Below, piece after piece: positions 22,515-34,675 of a stretch of 64,000 nt of DNA. The position numbers and the translations under genes are program-made. Origin of the DNA: Peltaster fructicola (taxonomy: Eukaryota; Ascomycota; Dothideomycetes); the NCBI GenBank assembly GCA_001592805.2, contig CP051141.1:930001-994000 (forward strand), given 5' to 3'. The notes under the pieces are model-generated. The model did not search any database and was not told where the DNA came from. It was given only the letters and a program-made list of their open reading frames with translations. Numbering within the stretch: position 1 is the first letter of the stretch; every line of letters starts with the position of its first letter.

Positions 22515-23659
22515 CCTGTCAATCTGTATGTCACCCCTTACACATACAGACAAGCTTTGAACCAGACAACGTACAAGCATTGGCGCCTAAAGCTTGATGT
22601 TGATGTTGGTGTTGGCACCGTGCCGTGGAGGAATATCAGGTTTCTCGTCGCCGCGCGCTTAACAGGTGACACCACCCCACCATGATCATACTCACGATAT
22701 TCGTGCAATGTATCAGCCTAGGCCGTGAGGATCACCAGCGATGGTCTGGTAGTCACTACAGTGTGCACTTGGCAATTGCGACATTGGTCTCTTCGAACCG
22801 AAGGTGATCAGGTCTACGCCTCAATAGTACGAATGCTGTCTAAGGTCTTCTCAAACAATGGACATTCAATGATATCACAGCATACTATCATCACAGCTGC
22901 GGGGCCGATTGTCGAGTCCTTCTTGCCAATAGGACCTACGGCCAATCCTCTGCAGATTGGACGCTACGTTCAGTCACCAAGCATGCGCGCCGCAGCTGTT
23001 TGAGATCTACATCATTACCCATGTCACAGGAATCCATCGTGGTTTACGTCTACCAAGACTCATGTTGGACGGAGACCTATTTGTGAGCGGCTCATGGAGG
23101 CGACTTGTCCTCCTCATCACTCCGAGGCCTATGGACATCCTGTATACCATCGGTCGAATGGTAATCTTGTACAACAAGCAAATAACGTTGCACCTGATAC
23201 AAATCTGGCACACGAATCGCACGAGTCCATCGATATCCAACATTCATGCCGATCGAGTTGGACTTGTGAGTGGTCTATGCAGAGAACCTGTTCTGCAGAA
23301 TGTCCCAAGTCTTCTAGGACAGGGGTCGAGTTGAGCATACTGGCACATCAGGGACGATTATAGTTGGTGGCATTTCGTACACATCTCGAGGAGCTCGTTA
23401 TAGCAGCACTGGCGAACCACCCAGACACAGCTCTGAATATAGCCACAGATGTTGGCGTTGGTTCGGTTTATGTTTAGAATCAGTACCACTGATCCGATCG
23501 CCTCGTATCTATTGGGCCATAAAGGTATAAGAAGGCCCAGGGTGGTACAGGAGGACAATCCCGAGTAGCAACAACATTTCAATCAGCTTCAGATCAACAC
23601 ACGTCGAATCACAATAGCCTTACCACCTGGACGTGTCCACGGAAGGGCACCTCAGAATC
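22515..23659. other. Intergenic region before the secreted-protein gene
   Basis: About 1.1 kb between two plus-strand genes. It contains only short frames without recognisable motifs; a promoter for the downstream gene is presumed. No repeat or RNA gene seen. Confidence 0.5.
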
Positions 23660-25677
23660 ATGTCGTCCTTGACAATCTATTTCTCACTCTTGCTGGCTAC
23701 GCTCGCAAGAGCAGTGATCGAGCCTACAATGACATTATGGAACCCGGCCGAGAGTACCTATACCAATTGGGATGTAGACACCAAGCGGACATTCCACGCA
23801 CAATACGCTGTTTCTGACGTCCTAAGGAGTACAACCCAGGTCAGCAACGCAGATATAGCGGCTTTGGCAAAAGACCTCTGGGATTCACTTGACCGTGAGT
23901 ACGGTACGGCATGGGCGAGCTATAACGGTGCCAGATTGTTGAGCGTGTTGTATGACGACGTGGCAAACAGCTTCTGGGCCTCAACGATTCCTCTCGGTCC
24001 ACAAAAACAACTCATGATAAACGCAGTCAGTACCGGAAAGCTGGCGACAGCATGGTATAGGGAGACAAAGTATCTGATCACCGGGAGTGGCAATAACCAA
24101 AACGCCAAATACCATGCTGAAGACGGCGCATACTACAACTGGGAAACAAATGCTCCTCAAGACCGATGGGAGTTCGGTATGTATACCGGAAACATGAAGA
24201 TACTCACCTACGGAAGCTATTCGAAAGACCCTAACGATACTCCGTCTGTAGTTCCACTTTGCAGCATAAGCAGAGACCCTAGTTGTCGAGCCGTCGCTTA
24301 TGAGCTCGGTGTCCTGGAGATCACACGTGCCAGCGCTCAAGGCACCAAGATGATGCGGCGGGCATCCAACTCGACCGACTGGGACGTGGGAGACGAAGAT
24401 GGCAGCAGTATATCGCCACAAGACGTATCGGCAGCCTCATTAGCGTTCGCACCCTGCAGGTCCCAGATCACGGCAGCAGCCTGCCAGAGTGTCCTCGGAG
24501 CAGCTGTAACATCTGGACCGACCGCAATCGTGAACCTAGCGACATACTCGAGTGAGACAGACCTTGTCGTTATCACGCCAACTCCGTCACGCATCACCAC
24601 GCTCGTGACAGTATCGTCGACAAGCTCCAGTCCCAAGTCAACACTGTCATGCTACCTACAGAACGAAGATCCAGATGCAGGGATCAACACTCGCTACTGC
24701 ATATGCGGATCATCAACTCTACCTCTGATGTCAATTCCCAACACTGCAATGGCTACTGCTGCTTGCGCGTATACGACTGTACCCCCATGCTCCACGATCA
24801 GTGTGACCACTGGCTTCCACTCCACCATCACCAATACCGCCTTGTGCCAAGTATGTAGCCAGGTGGCCGCATTTGGAGACTCTTGTACCACTATGCCAAA
24901 CTGCACACCACTAAGAGCTGAAGCAAATGTCACGGTCGGTACCGTTTCTCCGTAAGTCTTCAAAGATGATCCTGGATAGCGCTCCCATACTGACTCTAGT
25001 ACAGCGTGATTGTCGGCACTCTCACAGGCAGTGCGCTCTATACTAGCATTTCCAACGCTCTCACAAGCATATGTCCACCAGTTACACAGACAACAGCCTT
25101 GACGACATGTTCAGGCACGGCCAAGATTGGTGGAATCACGTACGTCGGCGACGAGTCGCAGTCGCTTGCAAAGGATGGTGAGATCATTGTCAGTACCCAG
25201 AACAGTGGCTACAACGAAACATCTCTGCGTAACGCTGCCATCAAAGCACTCGCGCTCAGCGCGATGAACTCTGCGAGCACGCAAAGCAATTGCTGGAATG
25301 AAACTTACAAAATTTTGACAAAGCGAGATCTACTTGGCATCGAAGCACCCTTCAATCTGTCTGCAGCTGGTCAGACAGGACTGGTAGGTCGAGATCACCC
25401 GTACACAGAGGATTACGAGCTCCAATTGTGCCACATGGCCAGTGTCGCGCAAGTCAACTATTACAATCGGTTCTGGCGACTTGCACCTGAGCCAGGACCG
25501 ACAGACTACATACTGGCCGAGTACAACTTCCGGGTATCTGAATCGCCATTCTTCTGCGACTTCATCGAGGCTCTCGTTGCTGGCCTTACGGTCATCGAGC
25601 CGGAGTTCGCGGTTGAAGATGTTGAGCTTGGCGAGGCAATTGAAGCCGTCTGTGGCGAGACTGAGTCTGGGCATTGA
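23660..25677 (+). CDS. Secreted cysteine-rich protein of unknown function
   Basis: Exons 23660-24951 and 25005-25677 give 654 aa. I chose the ATG at 23660 rather than the in-frame one at 23633 because it starts a clean signal peptide, MSSLTIYFSLLLATLARA. A first domain rich in Trp/Tyr (to about residue 215) is followed by a Ser/Thr-rich linker and a C-terminal half with many cysteines (CYLQNED, YCICGSS, LCQVCSQ) and the motifs VGTLTGSALYTSISNAL and QVNYYNRFWR. Several NxS/T sequons fit secretion. The 53-nt intron (gtaagt..tacag) joins VSP to VIVG in frame. From memory, similar C-terminal regions occur at the ends of large class V chitinases in some ascomycetes; that link is unverified, and no GH18 or chitin-binding motif is present here. 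No enzymatic residues are recognised. Confidence 0.75.
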
Positions 25678-26891
25678 AAGCTCGAGTAAGTTTTGAGACA
25701 TCCTTTCGTGTCGGTTGTTCAGCTACAGGAAATGGGCGCATCTATTTGTGGGAGGGGCCACCCTGCCAAGAGGTTTGTGTCCGGGAATCTGCGTAACTTC
25801 TATATGCTCCAAGCGTCACTTCTTTCTCCTCTCCCCTACTTTTGTCTCACTATTCTCTCATCCTGTCTGCTATAGCCACCAATATGGACGAGGACGAAAC
25901 AGTCTCCATCGTCTTTGCTTGAAAGTCTAGCTGACGTGCCGAGAAGAAAGTGTAGCAGATGGCATGCTCCCTGCTCCGCATGCGCCGTGTGGCTCGATTC
26001 AATGGTGTAAGAAAACGACAGCGAGCTCCCTCAGTTATTGATGAGCAAGCAGCACTGCTGCGACTGAGGTTCCAGGCTGACTCAACTGGTAGCGCAACCA
26101 CAAGTATCTGCAGCATTTCTTGCTTCCCTCCTTCACGATCGTTCTAACCCCAGAGCCTCGAGTCTCTCGATCGTTTATTTTGATCTTGTGACCTTATAGG
26201 CACTTTCAGCGACCATTCAGCCTTTCGCAGGACCTCGAGGCAGACGCACGAGCATGTGAAACCCATCAACATAGCGACCTCTAGGATCCTTCTCGCACAA
26301 TCGAGGTCGTTTGGATACTTTCGTGGATGATGGTTGCCAGAAGAACTGATAGCGATTCAAGAAGACCAGCATAGTGATCGCAAGCAGCGCAGTCGTCAGC
26401 AAGATGCGTCGTCCGTTCATGAAGCTGCTTTGTATGCCTCGCAGATAGTGCATAGAACGAGAGATGGCAATATCAGTTACATGCGAAGCAGTGCGGCACT
26501 GTCGATCTGTCGTAGGTGTTGGCTAGGTACTCATTTTTGGCTGCGGGCACTTCATAGTTGTAACGGCGATCAACTGGAGCAAATATACCTGGTGCTCAGA
26601 TGTTTGACCGCCGTTATTGACAGCGACTGACATGTGAGCCGCACCACTGTGTTTATGCTCAGTGCATGACCCTATGAGCATCGCTCAATGTGAAGCTGTA
26701 AGGATGGCGTAGCTCCTTGACGTGGCCAACAATTTGGACAGGGCTGCGTCATAAGCCTGAGCTCTAGCTGCAAGCTCCGACTTCCAGCGCTTTACTCTCG
26801 ACAAGCATCTTCCCACAACACCTCTCCTCTGAGTGATCCGACACTTCCGTGGTGTCAATTGAGTGCGAGGTCCTCCTGATACACCACAAGC
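25678..26891. other. Intergenic region before the DUF3429 gene
   Basis: About 1.2 kb. A minus-strand 78-codon frame (26217-26453) includes one hydrophobic helix but is otherwise unremarkable. No other feature seen; the 3' part must be the promoter of the DUF3429 gene. Confidence 0.5.
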
Positions 26892-28037
26892 ATGGCTATG
26901 GCGCGCATTGGCGGCAGCCGAGCTGCGCTGCGATCTCTGGCAGCACCTCACGCTCACTTCGCGAAGGCACCTCTCCAACGACCATTCGCTTCACAGATAT
27001 GGACCGCAGCTACCAAGAGACCTCAAGCGCTTGTTGTTCCTCGTCCGCTAATGATCCGCCAAATGGCAGACAAGTCAATTGATAACATCAATCTCAAAGA
27101 GGAGGCCAAGATTGCCGCAAAGAAGCTCACACCACACCCGGAGCTCGTTTCCTTGACATCTTCGACGCATGGACTAAAGGCTGAACTGGGCGAGAAGCAA
27201 GCGCCAAATGACACAGATATGCTGAGTGGCATCAAGCAAGATCTGGTAAGCTACTATATGGAGAAGTAAGGTGGAGCTGACTGGCAGTCAGAAAACAATT
27301 GAGGAGACCTTCAGCCTTAAGGATGTGCCACGTGAAGCCTACTGGATTGGAATGGCTGGTGTTCTGCCATACCTTGCAACATCTCTGAGCACAGTCTACT
27401 GTGCATACGAGATCAACTCTAGTGCAACTCACGGCACTGGCTTGCTTCTCAGCGACAAGCAGGCCGAACTATTCCTGCATGTGCTCGAGCCATTGCAGAT
27501 TGGTTACGGTGCAGCCGTATGTTGCACGCTGCTCTCTCCCACATTCAAGCTTACATGTCGCAGATCATCTCGTTCCTGGGAGCCATCCACTGGGGTCTCG
27601 AGTTTGCAGGCTACGGCGGTTACCACGGATATCCACGTTACGCGATTGGTGTTGCTGCAGCTGGTCTTGCCTGGCCCACAATCCTGCTTCCAGCTGAGTA
27701 TGCACTCATCTCACAGTTCCTGATTTTCAACTTCCTCTACTACACCGACTCTAGAGCCACCAGGCGTGGTTGGACACCACCATGGTACGGAGTCTATCGT
27801 TTCGTGCTCACCTTCATTGTCGGCAGTGCTATCGTGGTCTCTCTTATCGGACGCGGTCAGATCGCCGACCTTGTCAAGCGACCAAACAGCCCAGCCGAGC
27901 GCATTCAAAAGTTGAGAGATTCTCAGGCCGAAAACCTTGAGGCTGAGGAGGCTGTCAGGCGTCAGAAGACAGTTAAAGATGACGAGAAGGAAGATGATGA
28001 GGAAGAGGAAGAAGCAGACGAAGATGAGGAGAAGTGA
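26892..28037 (+). CDS. Mitochondrial DUF3429 (TMEM69-like) membrane protein
   Basis: Exons 26892-27245, 27292-27516 and 27564-28037 give 350 aa. The N terminus MAMARIGGSRAALRSLAAP is a basic, Ser/Ala-rich stretch typical of a mitochondrial presequence. The core (about residues 120-290) is a DUF3429 domain with several hydrophobic helices, including REAYWIGMAGVLPYLATSL, FLGAIHWGLEF and PRYAIGVAAAGLAWP. The C terminus is highly acidic (DDEEEEEADEDEEK), preceded by a charged probable coiled coil. Introns of 46 and 47 nt have standard ends and both restore the conserved frame. The domain is found in bacteria and in mitochondrial membrane proteins; its molecular role is not known to me. Confidence 0.85.
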
Positions 28038-29458
28038 AAGGAAGGTGACGACAACACAGGGTAGAGCTGACCACCCATGAATATGAGCAATGTACTGTAC
28101 AATCAGCAATCACATCAATAAACAGGTATGTGTGCGGACCTCACTCCTTGCGCAGGAAACCAGGCCTTTCGCGTCGTGCCGTCCATGACGAGTCTGCCCT
28201 GTTGCTCGGCTCTTCTGCCATCCTTCTTGATCGACACACTGATTCAAGCAATCGTTGCGCTTGTGGATGAGTGATACGACGTGTGCATAACCTCAGCCAT
28301 ACGCGATGCAACCTGTCAATCCTGGTCACTATGCTCCCGAGAAGGCATGACATTGCCTGCCGCTGTCTAAGCTTACGTCTGTCGGCTGTCGAGGTTGCTC
28401 ATCCTTGCTTTGAGACGAGTGCAGGGCTGGCTGGCCAGCCTGCTGGACGAGGACATTTGGAGCTTAGCAGACCATGGCGCTTGGCACTGGGCGATGTCAC
28501 GAGGACTGGCTAGATAGCTCGATCTGTGTCCACACAAGCATGTCCGGTAAGACAAAGGCGCTGTGATGCTTTCAACGTCTGCCCAGTGTCGTTCAGCGGA
28601 CGGTCTTCGACAGCTCTCATTCGTGAATTGCGAAAACTCAAACCCAGCCATTGGTAACTCGGCTATACCAACGCCATGGTTCGTCGGAGAGAAGTGCAAG
28701 AAGGGCCAGAACTCATTCTCAGCACCGACTCACTTTCTTTTGTGCACGTCCTGCATACAGAGGAGCGTCCGACTGAGGACGAGGAAGCTCGTTCTGACTG
28801 CCGAAGGAACAGATGCGGTCAGGACGGACAAGCCGAGAAGGATTAGAGACTCCCGCTCCTTCCTGCTTTTTTAGAGTTGTTCGGCATCCCCTTGTTGCGC
28901 CTCTCAACCATCTCCTATCTCTGCCTGCTGCCATCCTGCATGATCGCCGTCAGGCACACAACGTTACGGCCTTCATACGGGCCCGGCGAATCGCATCGTC
29001 TTCCCTACTGCATCGCGATTAGCATGTGGCCGGCACCACACCCCACCCGATTAGCATTCAGACCGGCAGATGATGGTAAGGTTTCATACTAGGACATCGA
29101 ATTTCGAACAGCATAGGATAGCTGCTGCTGATGATGATGACGATGCAGCAGCTCGGACCTGACTACCGCAGTCGCTCTCATGGGGGCAGAGTCTACCTAC
29201 CTGCATGCTGGCCCTGGCCCAGTCCCTTCGTCAAGCACCCTACACAAGCCGAATACTCGCTACCATGACGGTTCACGTGCATTGTCGCACACGATCCGGC
29301 CGAGCAATTATTCCTCGAAGCTGCACTCAGTTACACTCTCATACAACAACGATGAACTCGTTGATTTACAGGTCTTCGCTCACTCATACTTGCCACTTCT
29401 GACGATTCTGACCATCCTCCTCGACCCAAGACCAACAGCGGATCGTTCAGCAAGTAAC
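28038..29458. other. Intergenic region with a small trinucleotide tract
   Basis: About 1.4 kb without recognisable genes. A GCT/GAT triplet tract lies at 29121-29152. The last 300 bp presumably act as promoter and leader of the small Cys/His gene. Confidence 0.5.
29121..29152. repeat. GCT/GAT triplet tract with hairpin potential
   Basis: Starts with three GCT units, continues with GAT units and ends in a GCAGCAGC segment complementary to the start, so the strand can fold into a short hairpin. Probably a simple microsatellite in a leader or promoter. Confidence 0.5.
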
Positions 29459-29794
29459 ATGTGCGACTACACCCAGGTGGAATATGCTTGTGGGCATCTC
29501 AGGTATTTGGTGCGAGCTTGGTGTACGATCTGGCAGTGATAGATCACAACGGAGCTGATTGCCCTTAGGCATACGATATCAGGAGACACACAAGCGTTGT
29601 CAACCAAACGTGGTGGCGATCGAACATCGTCTCGAGGAGCGATGCAGTAAGCATGTCATGCATATTAGACGCCACATATCACTAACTATGACCTAGGCGA
29701 CTGCAGAGATCCTCCGTCGCCAAAATACAGAATCAAGAAACGTGCAAGTAAGCTCACGAAGCCCGAGGAGATTAAAAATAAGGAGTCGAAATGA
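29459..29794 (+). CDS. Small spliced Cys/His-rich protein (MCDYTQ family)
   Basis: A three-exon gene whose exons are too short to be obvious as open frames: 29459-29522, 29569-29646 and 29697-29794, giving 79 aa. It begins MCDYTQVEYACGHLRYLVRA and continues WCIRYQETHKRCQPNVVAIE, then RLEERCSDCRDPPSPKYR and a Lys-rich tail. From memory, this start and cysteine spacing recur in small uncharacterised ascomycete proteins. C11, H13, C22, H29, C32, C47 and C50 could bind zinc. The introns are 46 and 50 nt; the second has gtaagc, an ACTAAC branch point and cctag, and the first has a weaker gtacga donor. Both joins keep the frame and the family pattern. Function unknown; a soluble nuclear or cytosolic protein is inferred from the absence of a signal peptide. 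Confidence 0.75.
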
Positions 29795-31317
29795 TCAACA
29801 ACGTCAACTTCTACATAGAAGGCGTTCTTCAGAATCATGAACGAGCACCCATCTTGAGGGTACAGTCCTGGGCAGGCACCAACACTGCTGTCTCTCCGTG
29901 GTGAGACAGTCGTTCACCGCTGTCCCTTGTCACATTCCTTCGAATGCAACCTCGCCTGGTAGGAAAAAGCCATATGAGGTTCGTTGATAGGGCACCCATG
30001 GGTTCCGGCATTTCGTTGCTAGAGCGCATCGATCCAACACGGCATCCGGCGGTTGCGTCCCTTCGCCAGCTCACGTCTCGGGTTCCTGCACTCGACTCTC
30101 TCACGACAGGGATCACATGGTTGGAGATAGCCTCTCCGCTGGAACGGAAGGCCCACTACACGTGTTCTGAAGCTTTCTAACAGCACTGCATGTTGCGCGC
30201 CTTGCAGCCAATGACAGAGCATCTCCAGCATAATATGGGAGGACCAATGTATAGGATCGCTTACGCCCAGGAGTTCCTACTCATACCACTCGTACAAGAT
30301 GATGTGCGGCAGGACAACACTCACCTTCAACGTCACTCGATACAGCGACGATCGAAGTCCTATCAGTCCGTGATGCGCACACGCGCCGCTTGGGTAATGG
30401 TCGAAAATACTGGCACAGTCAGTAACACGCCACAGCATCAGTATCACTTATTAAGGTGGGCACCAAAGACAAGAGCCGGGAAAAGTAACACTTCCATACT
30501 CTCTGCAGAGGGCCATCGACAAGCAGCACGACGATTGAGCAAGTTTTCGTTGAGCAGCCGGCGTAACAGACCGACGGTCTAGCCATGTGCTACGAGTAGA
30601 AGTGAAGAGAGGGATAAGTCGGCGCTCTGGACTCTTCTGACGTGTATATTGGCATGTAGCTCAGTGCATCAGCTGGTATGAGCACTACCAAGAGAGCCAC
30701 AATATCTCCAATGTTGGATGTTGTGATCCACAGCTACACTCACTGGTGGTCACTTGTACTACCGGAACTACTCATGACCAGGTCCTCGGAGACTGAGCTA
30801 TCTGTACTCATGTGACAGGTCGCTTTCTCAGTATGAGCGGTGTAGACACTCCTATCAAAGGTGTGGCAGCATGGATCCTTCCAAGTCGTAGTTCGTACTG
30901 TCGGTACATTGTACAAATGGTCTGCCGTGCTCACTAGTCAACTTTATCGTGCAACGATTGAGTTAGAGGTACCATGCAGAAGCCGGCATAGCGTGTAGTG
31001 CTCTGGCCCTACCGGCTCCCTCGAGCCTATTGATTCGACACTTTCATGCATCGAAACAGGCCCAAGCAGGCAGAGCATGTAGACGGCTGATAGCGTTGAT
31101 GTGATGGCGTATGTAGCAAGGGTAAACACATGCCGTGCTGCATTGGCACTACGGCGTCATTCACAGATTGGAGCCGGACGTAGGACACTGAACATCGGAT
31201 GACAGTCAACCACAGCAATGGACGAGCAGCTGATGCGTTGCACAGACTTCGACGAATCGATTCGTAAGTTGTAATTTTATACTTTGTGTCATCGGCATTG
31301 CGCAATGGTCGTGTCTA
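29795..31317. other. Convergent intergenic region
   Basis: About 1.5 kb between the small Cys/His gene and the 3' end of CDC24. Open frames of up to about 130 codons occur on both strands but none has a recognisable domain or plausible splice structure. No tRNA or repeat found. Confidence 0.5.
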
Positions 31318-34300
31318 TCATCGTTGGCAAAAGAGCTCAACCTCGCCCATTCCGGGTACTGAATCTGAGCCTTGTGACTGCTCACGCCAACTTTCGAAGG
31401 CCTCTTGTACGTCATCATCGGTCTGTATCGTCACGAAGTCATTGTCGTCCAGGTACTTCAGCTTGACGACGTTATCTCTGTTCATGCCATTTTGGCCACC
31501 GCCTAGTGTGAGGTTAGTAGATCGCTGCAGCTTGGCATCGACTCTGTCCTTGAGCGACTGATAAGAGATATTGAGAGGGACCACAAGTGTCAAGACCTGG
31601 TTGGCTGATTGACAGTGTACCTTGACTTTGAGTTGCGTTGGTGCCGGCAGAGCTGCAGCGTATGATGGTGCTGTGTTCATCGGAGGTGCGTAAGCCCGTT
31701 GAGATGGTTGTACGGGCGTTGCTCCTCGTGAAGGCGGTGGCATCGGGAATGCGCTGGTCGCTGCTGCTGCTGCCCGGCCTTCGTATGGGAAGTTTGAGTT
31801 CGGATCATCACGACGGATGGAGTAGCTTCTCTCTCGTTGTGAGTTGGGGCTCGATGAAGAGCCTCGAGGCGGCATACCAGGTGGTAGGGCTGGAGATCCT
31901 GATTGGCTTCTGGGTATCATATGTGCAGGTGCGTTGTATCCCTGATATGGCGCCGGCATATCGGGTACTGGTGGTTGTGTTCCCACACGCTTGGCAGCAC
32001 GTGGGTTTTGGTTAATGTCAGGAGAACTAGCGCTGCGATGTCTTGGGGCGGCATGGCCTGAGCACTATGCATCCCGCGGGTCGCAGTGCGTGGAGGCGCA
32101 GGTCCGTAGCCATCAACCACGGGTGGAGCGCTTGTTTCACGACCCAGCATTGGTCGACCCATAGCAGGTGCTGTGAATCGAGCATGCGTCTGCGGAGGGT
32201 CGTCGTTGTAGTAGCCATTTTGAGAGTATTGCTGGCGTGGGAAGGGATAGATGTTGGATGAGCTTGAAGTGCGTATCGAGGAGAGTGGTGAATCTCCACC
32301 TGGTGAGAAGTACGACTCTCCAGCACGATCGCCAGGGCTGGTCATAGGTGCTTGCATTTGTGTCCGTATCGAAAGTGGACCATGTCCAGGATGTCCAATG
32401 CTTCCTGGCGGCATTCTTGGTGGCATTGCTCTGTTGTACGTTGGTGGACCATTCGAATCACCTGTGGTACTACGCGACCGCAGTGAGGTTTGAGACGCAT
32501 TCCTGTCTTGCTGGGACTCGTCTCTGCTCTGGTAATGCTGGCTGTTCCAACTTGGAGCGTTTGAGTAGCCTTCGCTATCGTCGTCGTCATCATCTTCGCC
32601 GGCTAGATGAGCATAAGGATTCTCAATGGGTGGTTGATTACGCATGAATTCAAATTGGGTCTCGCTGGTGCCGTTCGATCGATACGTCTCGAGGGTCATC
32701 TCTCGTTCTTTGTACTTTCGTCGCTGAGCTTCGAGTTGCTGTGACCATCGTCTCATCATGTCCTCAGTCGGAAAGCGAATGACAAAGTTTTCGATGCTTG
32801 GATCGCCTTTCCAGAAGATCTGGCATGTGTATGAGCCTATATTCGCAACACATAAGTCAGCTACTGGGACGAACATACCCATTGATCCGTAGATACGGAA
32901 ATGCAGAAACCCATACCTGTCTTGCCTGCAACGACGATATCTGTGACATTTTGCATGAAGATGCGTCCTTTGAGCTGCATCTTTGGTTTTCCCTTCTTGT
33001 CGACAAGCTGCTTGGAAGCTAGTTTGTTTTTTGGTTTCGATAGGTCGATGTCCTTGCAACAGAGTAGTATCGTCTCGAACAAGTATACGTGGTACTGCTA
33101 CTAGTTTAGTCACGCTTTGACGAAGCTTTTTGGACTCACCTGTCGCTCGGCGTCCTTACCGCTGGAGATGTTCTCGCTCTTGAGCACGGTGAATGTGCCA
33201 TAAAGCAGAAGCTCACCAAAAGCTTCAACTCTGTGTCCCTTCCAATCTTCAACTCTACCTTTCAATTCTTGCACGGCCTCAGCTTTCTCTTCTCGGTCCA
33301 CAGCTCTGTTGGTACGTGTAAGCACTTCGGTTGCCGCTTTCTTGCCCTCAAGCAAGTCAGCCTTTCGTTCTTCGTCCAAATCGCCCTTCTTGTACAGATC
33401 GTCGAGCAACAGTGGATACTTTGATAACCTCTGGAAAGGCTTCATCAGGAAACCATATAACGAAGTCGACGACTCAACCATCTGGCGCATCTCTACCGAC
33501 CCGCCTGCATCTTTGAGCTTTGAGAACTGCTCTACGACTATTCGTTCGCACTTCTTCTGATTCGCAATATATGGCTCGTAGACCTTGAACGCATCTGCGT
33601 ATACTTGAAAGGGTCTACCCCAGTTCTGCTCCTCTTCTGGCATTGCATTCGTCTGCTCCACGCGGATGAGAAATCGTCGTTGAAAGTCCAGTAAGGAGTT
33701 AAGATTAAGGAAGATATCGTGGACAGCGTCTCCAGGTATTATACCTCGCTCCTCGACAAGGTTCTTGAACGACTGTAGGAGTTCGAGGTGTTGTACATAT
33801 GTTCGTTCTGTTGTAACCAGTTCTGCCACGATATGCTGTCGTTGAGTTCTCTTAAGACTTCGGTCTGCATTCGTGAAATCGCTAGCTGTAGGCCTGACAT
33901 CCTGGATGACACCCTGCGCCACAAGGAGATCCAGCACACGGTTGACGACACGTGCAACTTTGACAAAGCCGGTGGTATCATCGTTGTAAAGATCTGTCAG
34001 GATGAAGCACTCCTCGTTAGGGAATTTGAGATTGTGAATGCACGCCTGCACAAACTTGAACGTCGCGTCTTTTCCCTTACGCTCTTCCTTGATCTTGTCG
34101 TTCAGCACCAACGGTTGGTCCGGACACAGAGTGTTGTAGAGAAGCATAAGCGGGAAGCCTCTGCGAAACGTGCGCCAAAGTACTGTCACCGGATCTGTGT
34201 CCTGATCTGCGTATTCCTCCTCTTCGAGCAAGAAGTCGCTGAACCCCGGCACACCGAGCAATCTCTGCCTCAAGGAGACACAGATCTGAAACAACGAACT

Positions 34301-34675
34301 TGATGCATCGGCAACGCTGTTCATGATGTTGTCGGTAGGCGCTACATCGTTGCCATTGTGAGGCGTCATCGTGGTCATGGAGTGTGCATGGTTCGGTAAA
34401 GGAGGAGGAAACAAGGTGCTATGAGCTGTCCCCTGCGTGGTGTCGCTGGATCGAGAGGAAGGTTGTGATTGAATGCTGTAATTCGAAGGTTGTGAGTGCA
34501 TGGAAGGGTGGGCACTCATGTCGCTATTGGTATAGTGTCGCGCGGCAGCGACGTTTCGCAATGGTGAGTACGTGTTCGAGCTGCCACGCGCGACAGCGTT
34601 ATTCACTGCGTAGTGCTGCTGTTGTTGCTGTCCGCCCTGATACTGTCCGTGATAGTGAGAGGAAGCAATTTCCAT
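31318..34675 (-). CDS. CDC24: Rho GTPase exchange factor Cdc24 (one frame interruption)
   Basis: Guanine nucleotide exchange factor for Cdc42/Rac that sets polarity and hyphal growth. Exons (minus strand) are 34675-33140, 33094-32917 and 32836-31318, about 1077 aa. A Gln-rich leader is followed by a calponin-homology region (SLFQICVSLRQRLLGVPGF, about 125-235), the RhoGEF/DH domain (QRQHIVAELVTTERTYVQHL through PFQRLSKYPLLLDDL, about 275-455), a split PH domain (HVYLFETILLCCKD, SYTCQIFWKGDPSIENFVIR), a Ser/Pro/Gln-rich linker, and a C-terminal PB1 domain with the acidic motif KYLDDNDFVTIQTDDD that binds the scaffold Bem1. The start is the ATG at 34675, not the in-frame GTG before it. The frame breaks in the linker at 32045-32048, a run of four C on the coding strand where five would keep the frame into RHRSASSPDI. 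Confidence 0.92.

Noticed and set aside
26217-26453. 78-codon minus-strand frame with one hydrophobic helix
   Set aside because: No recognisable homology, no splice partners and unremarkable composition outside the helix; chance ORF is likelier.
32837-32916. Possible micro-exon inside the 80-nt CDC24 intron
   Set aside because: No pair of sub-introns reaches the minimal length, and direct joining gives the expected PH-domain sequence GKTGSYTCQIFW.
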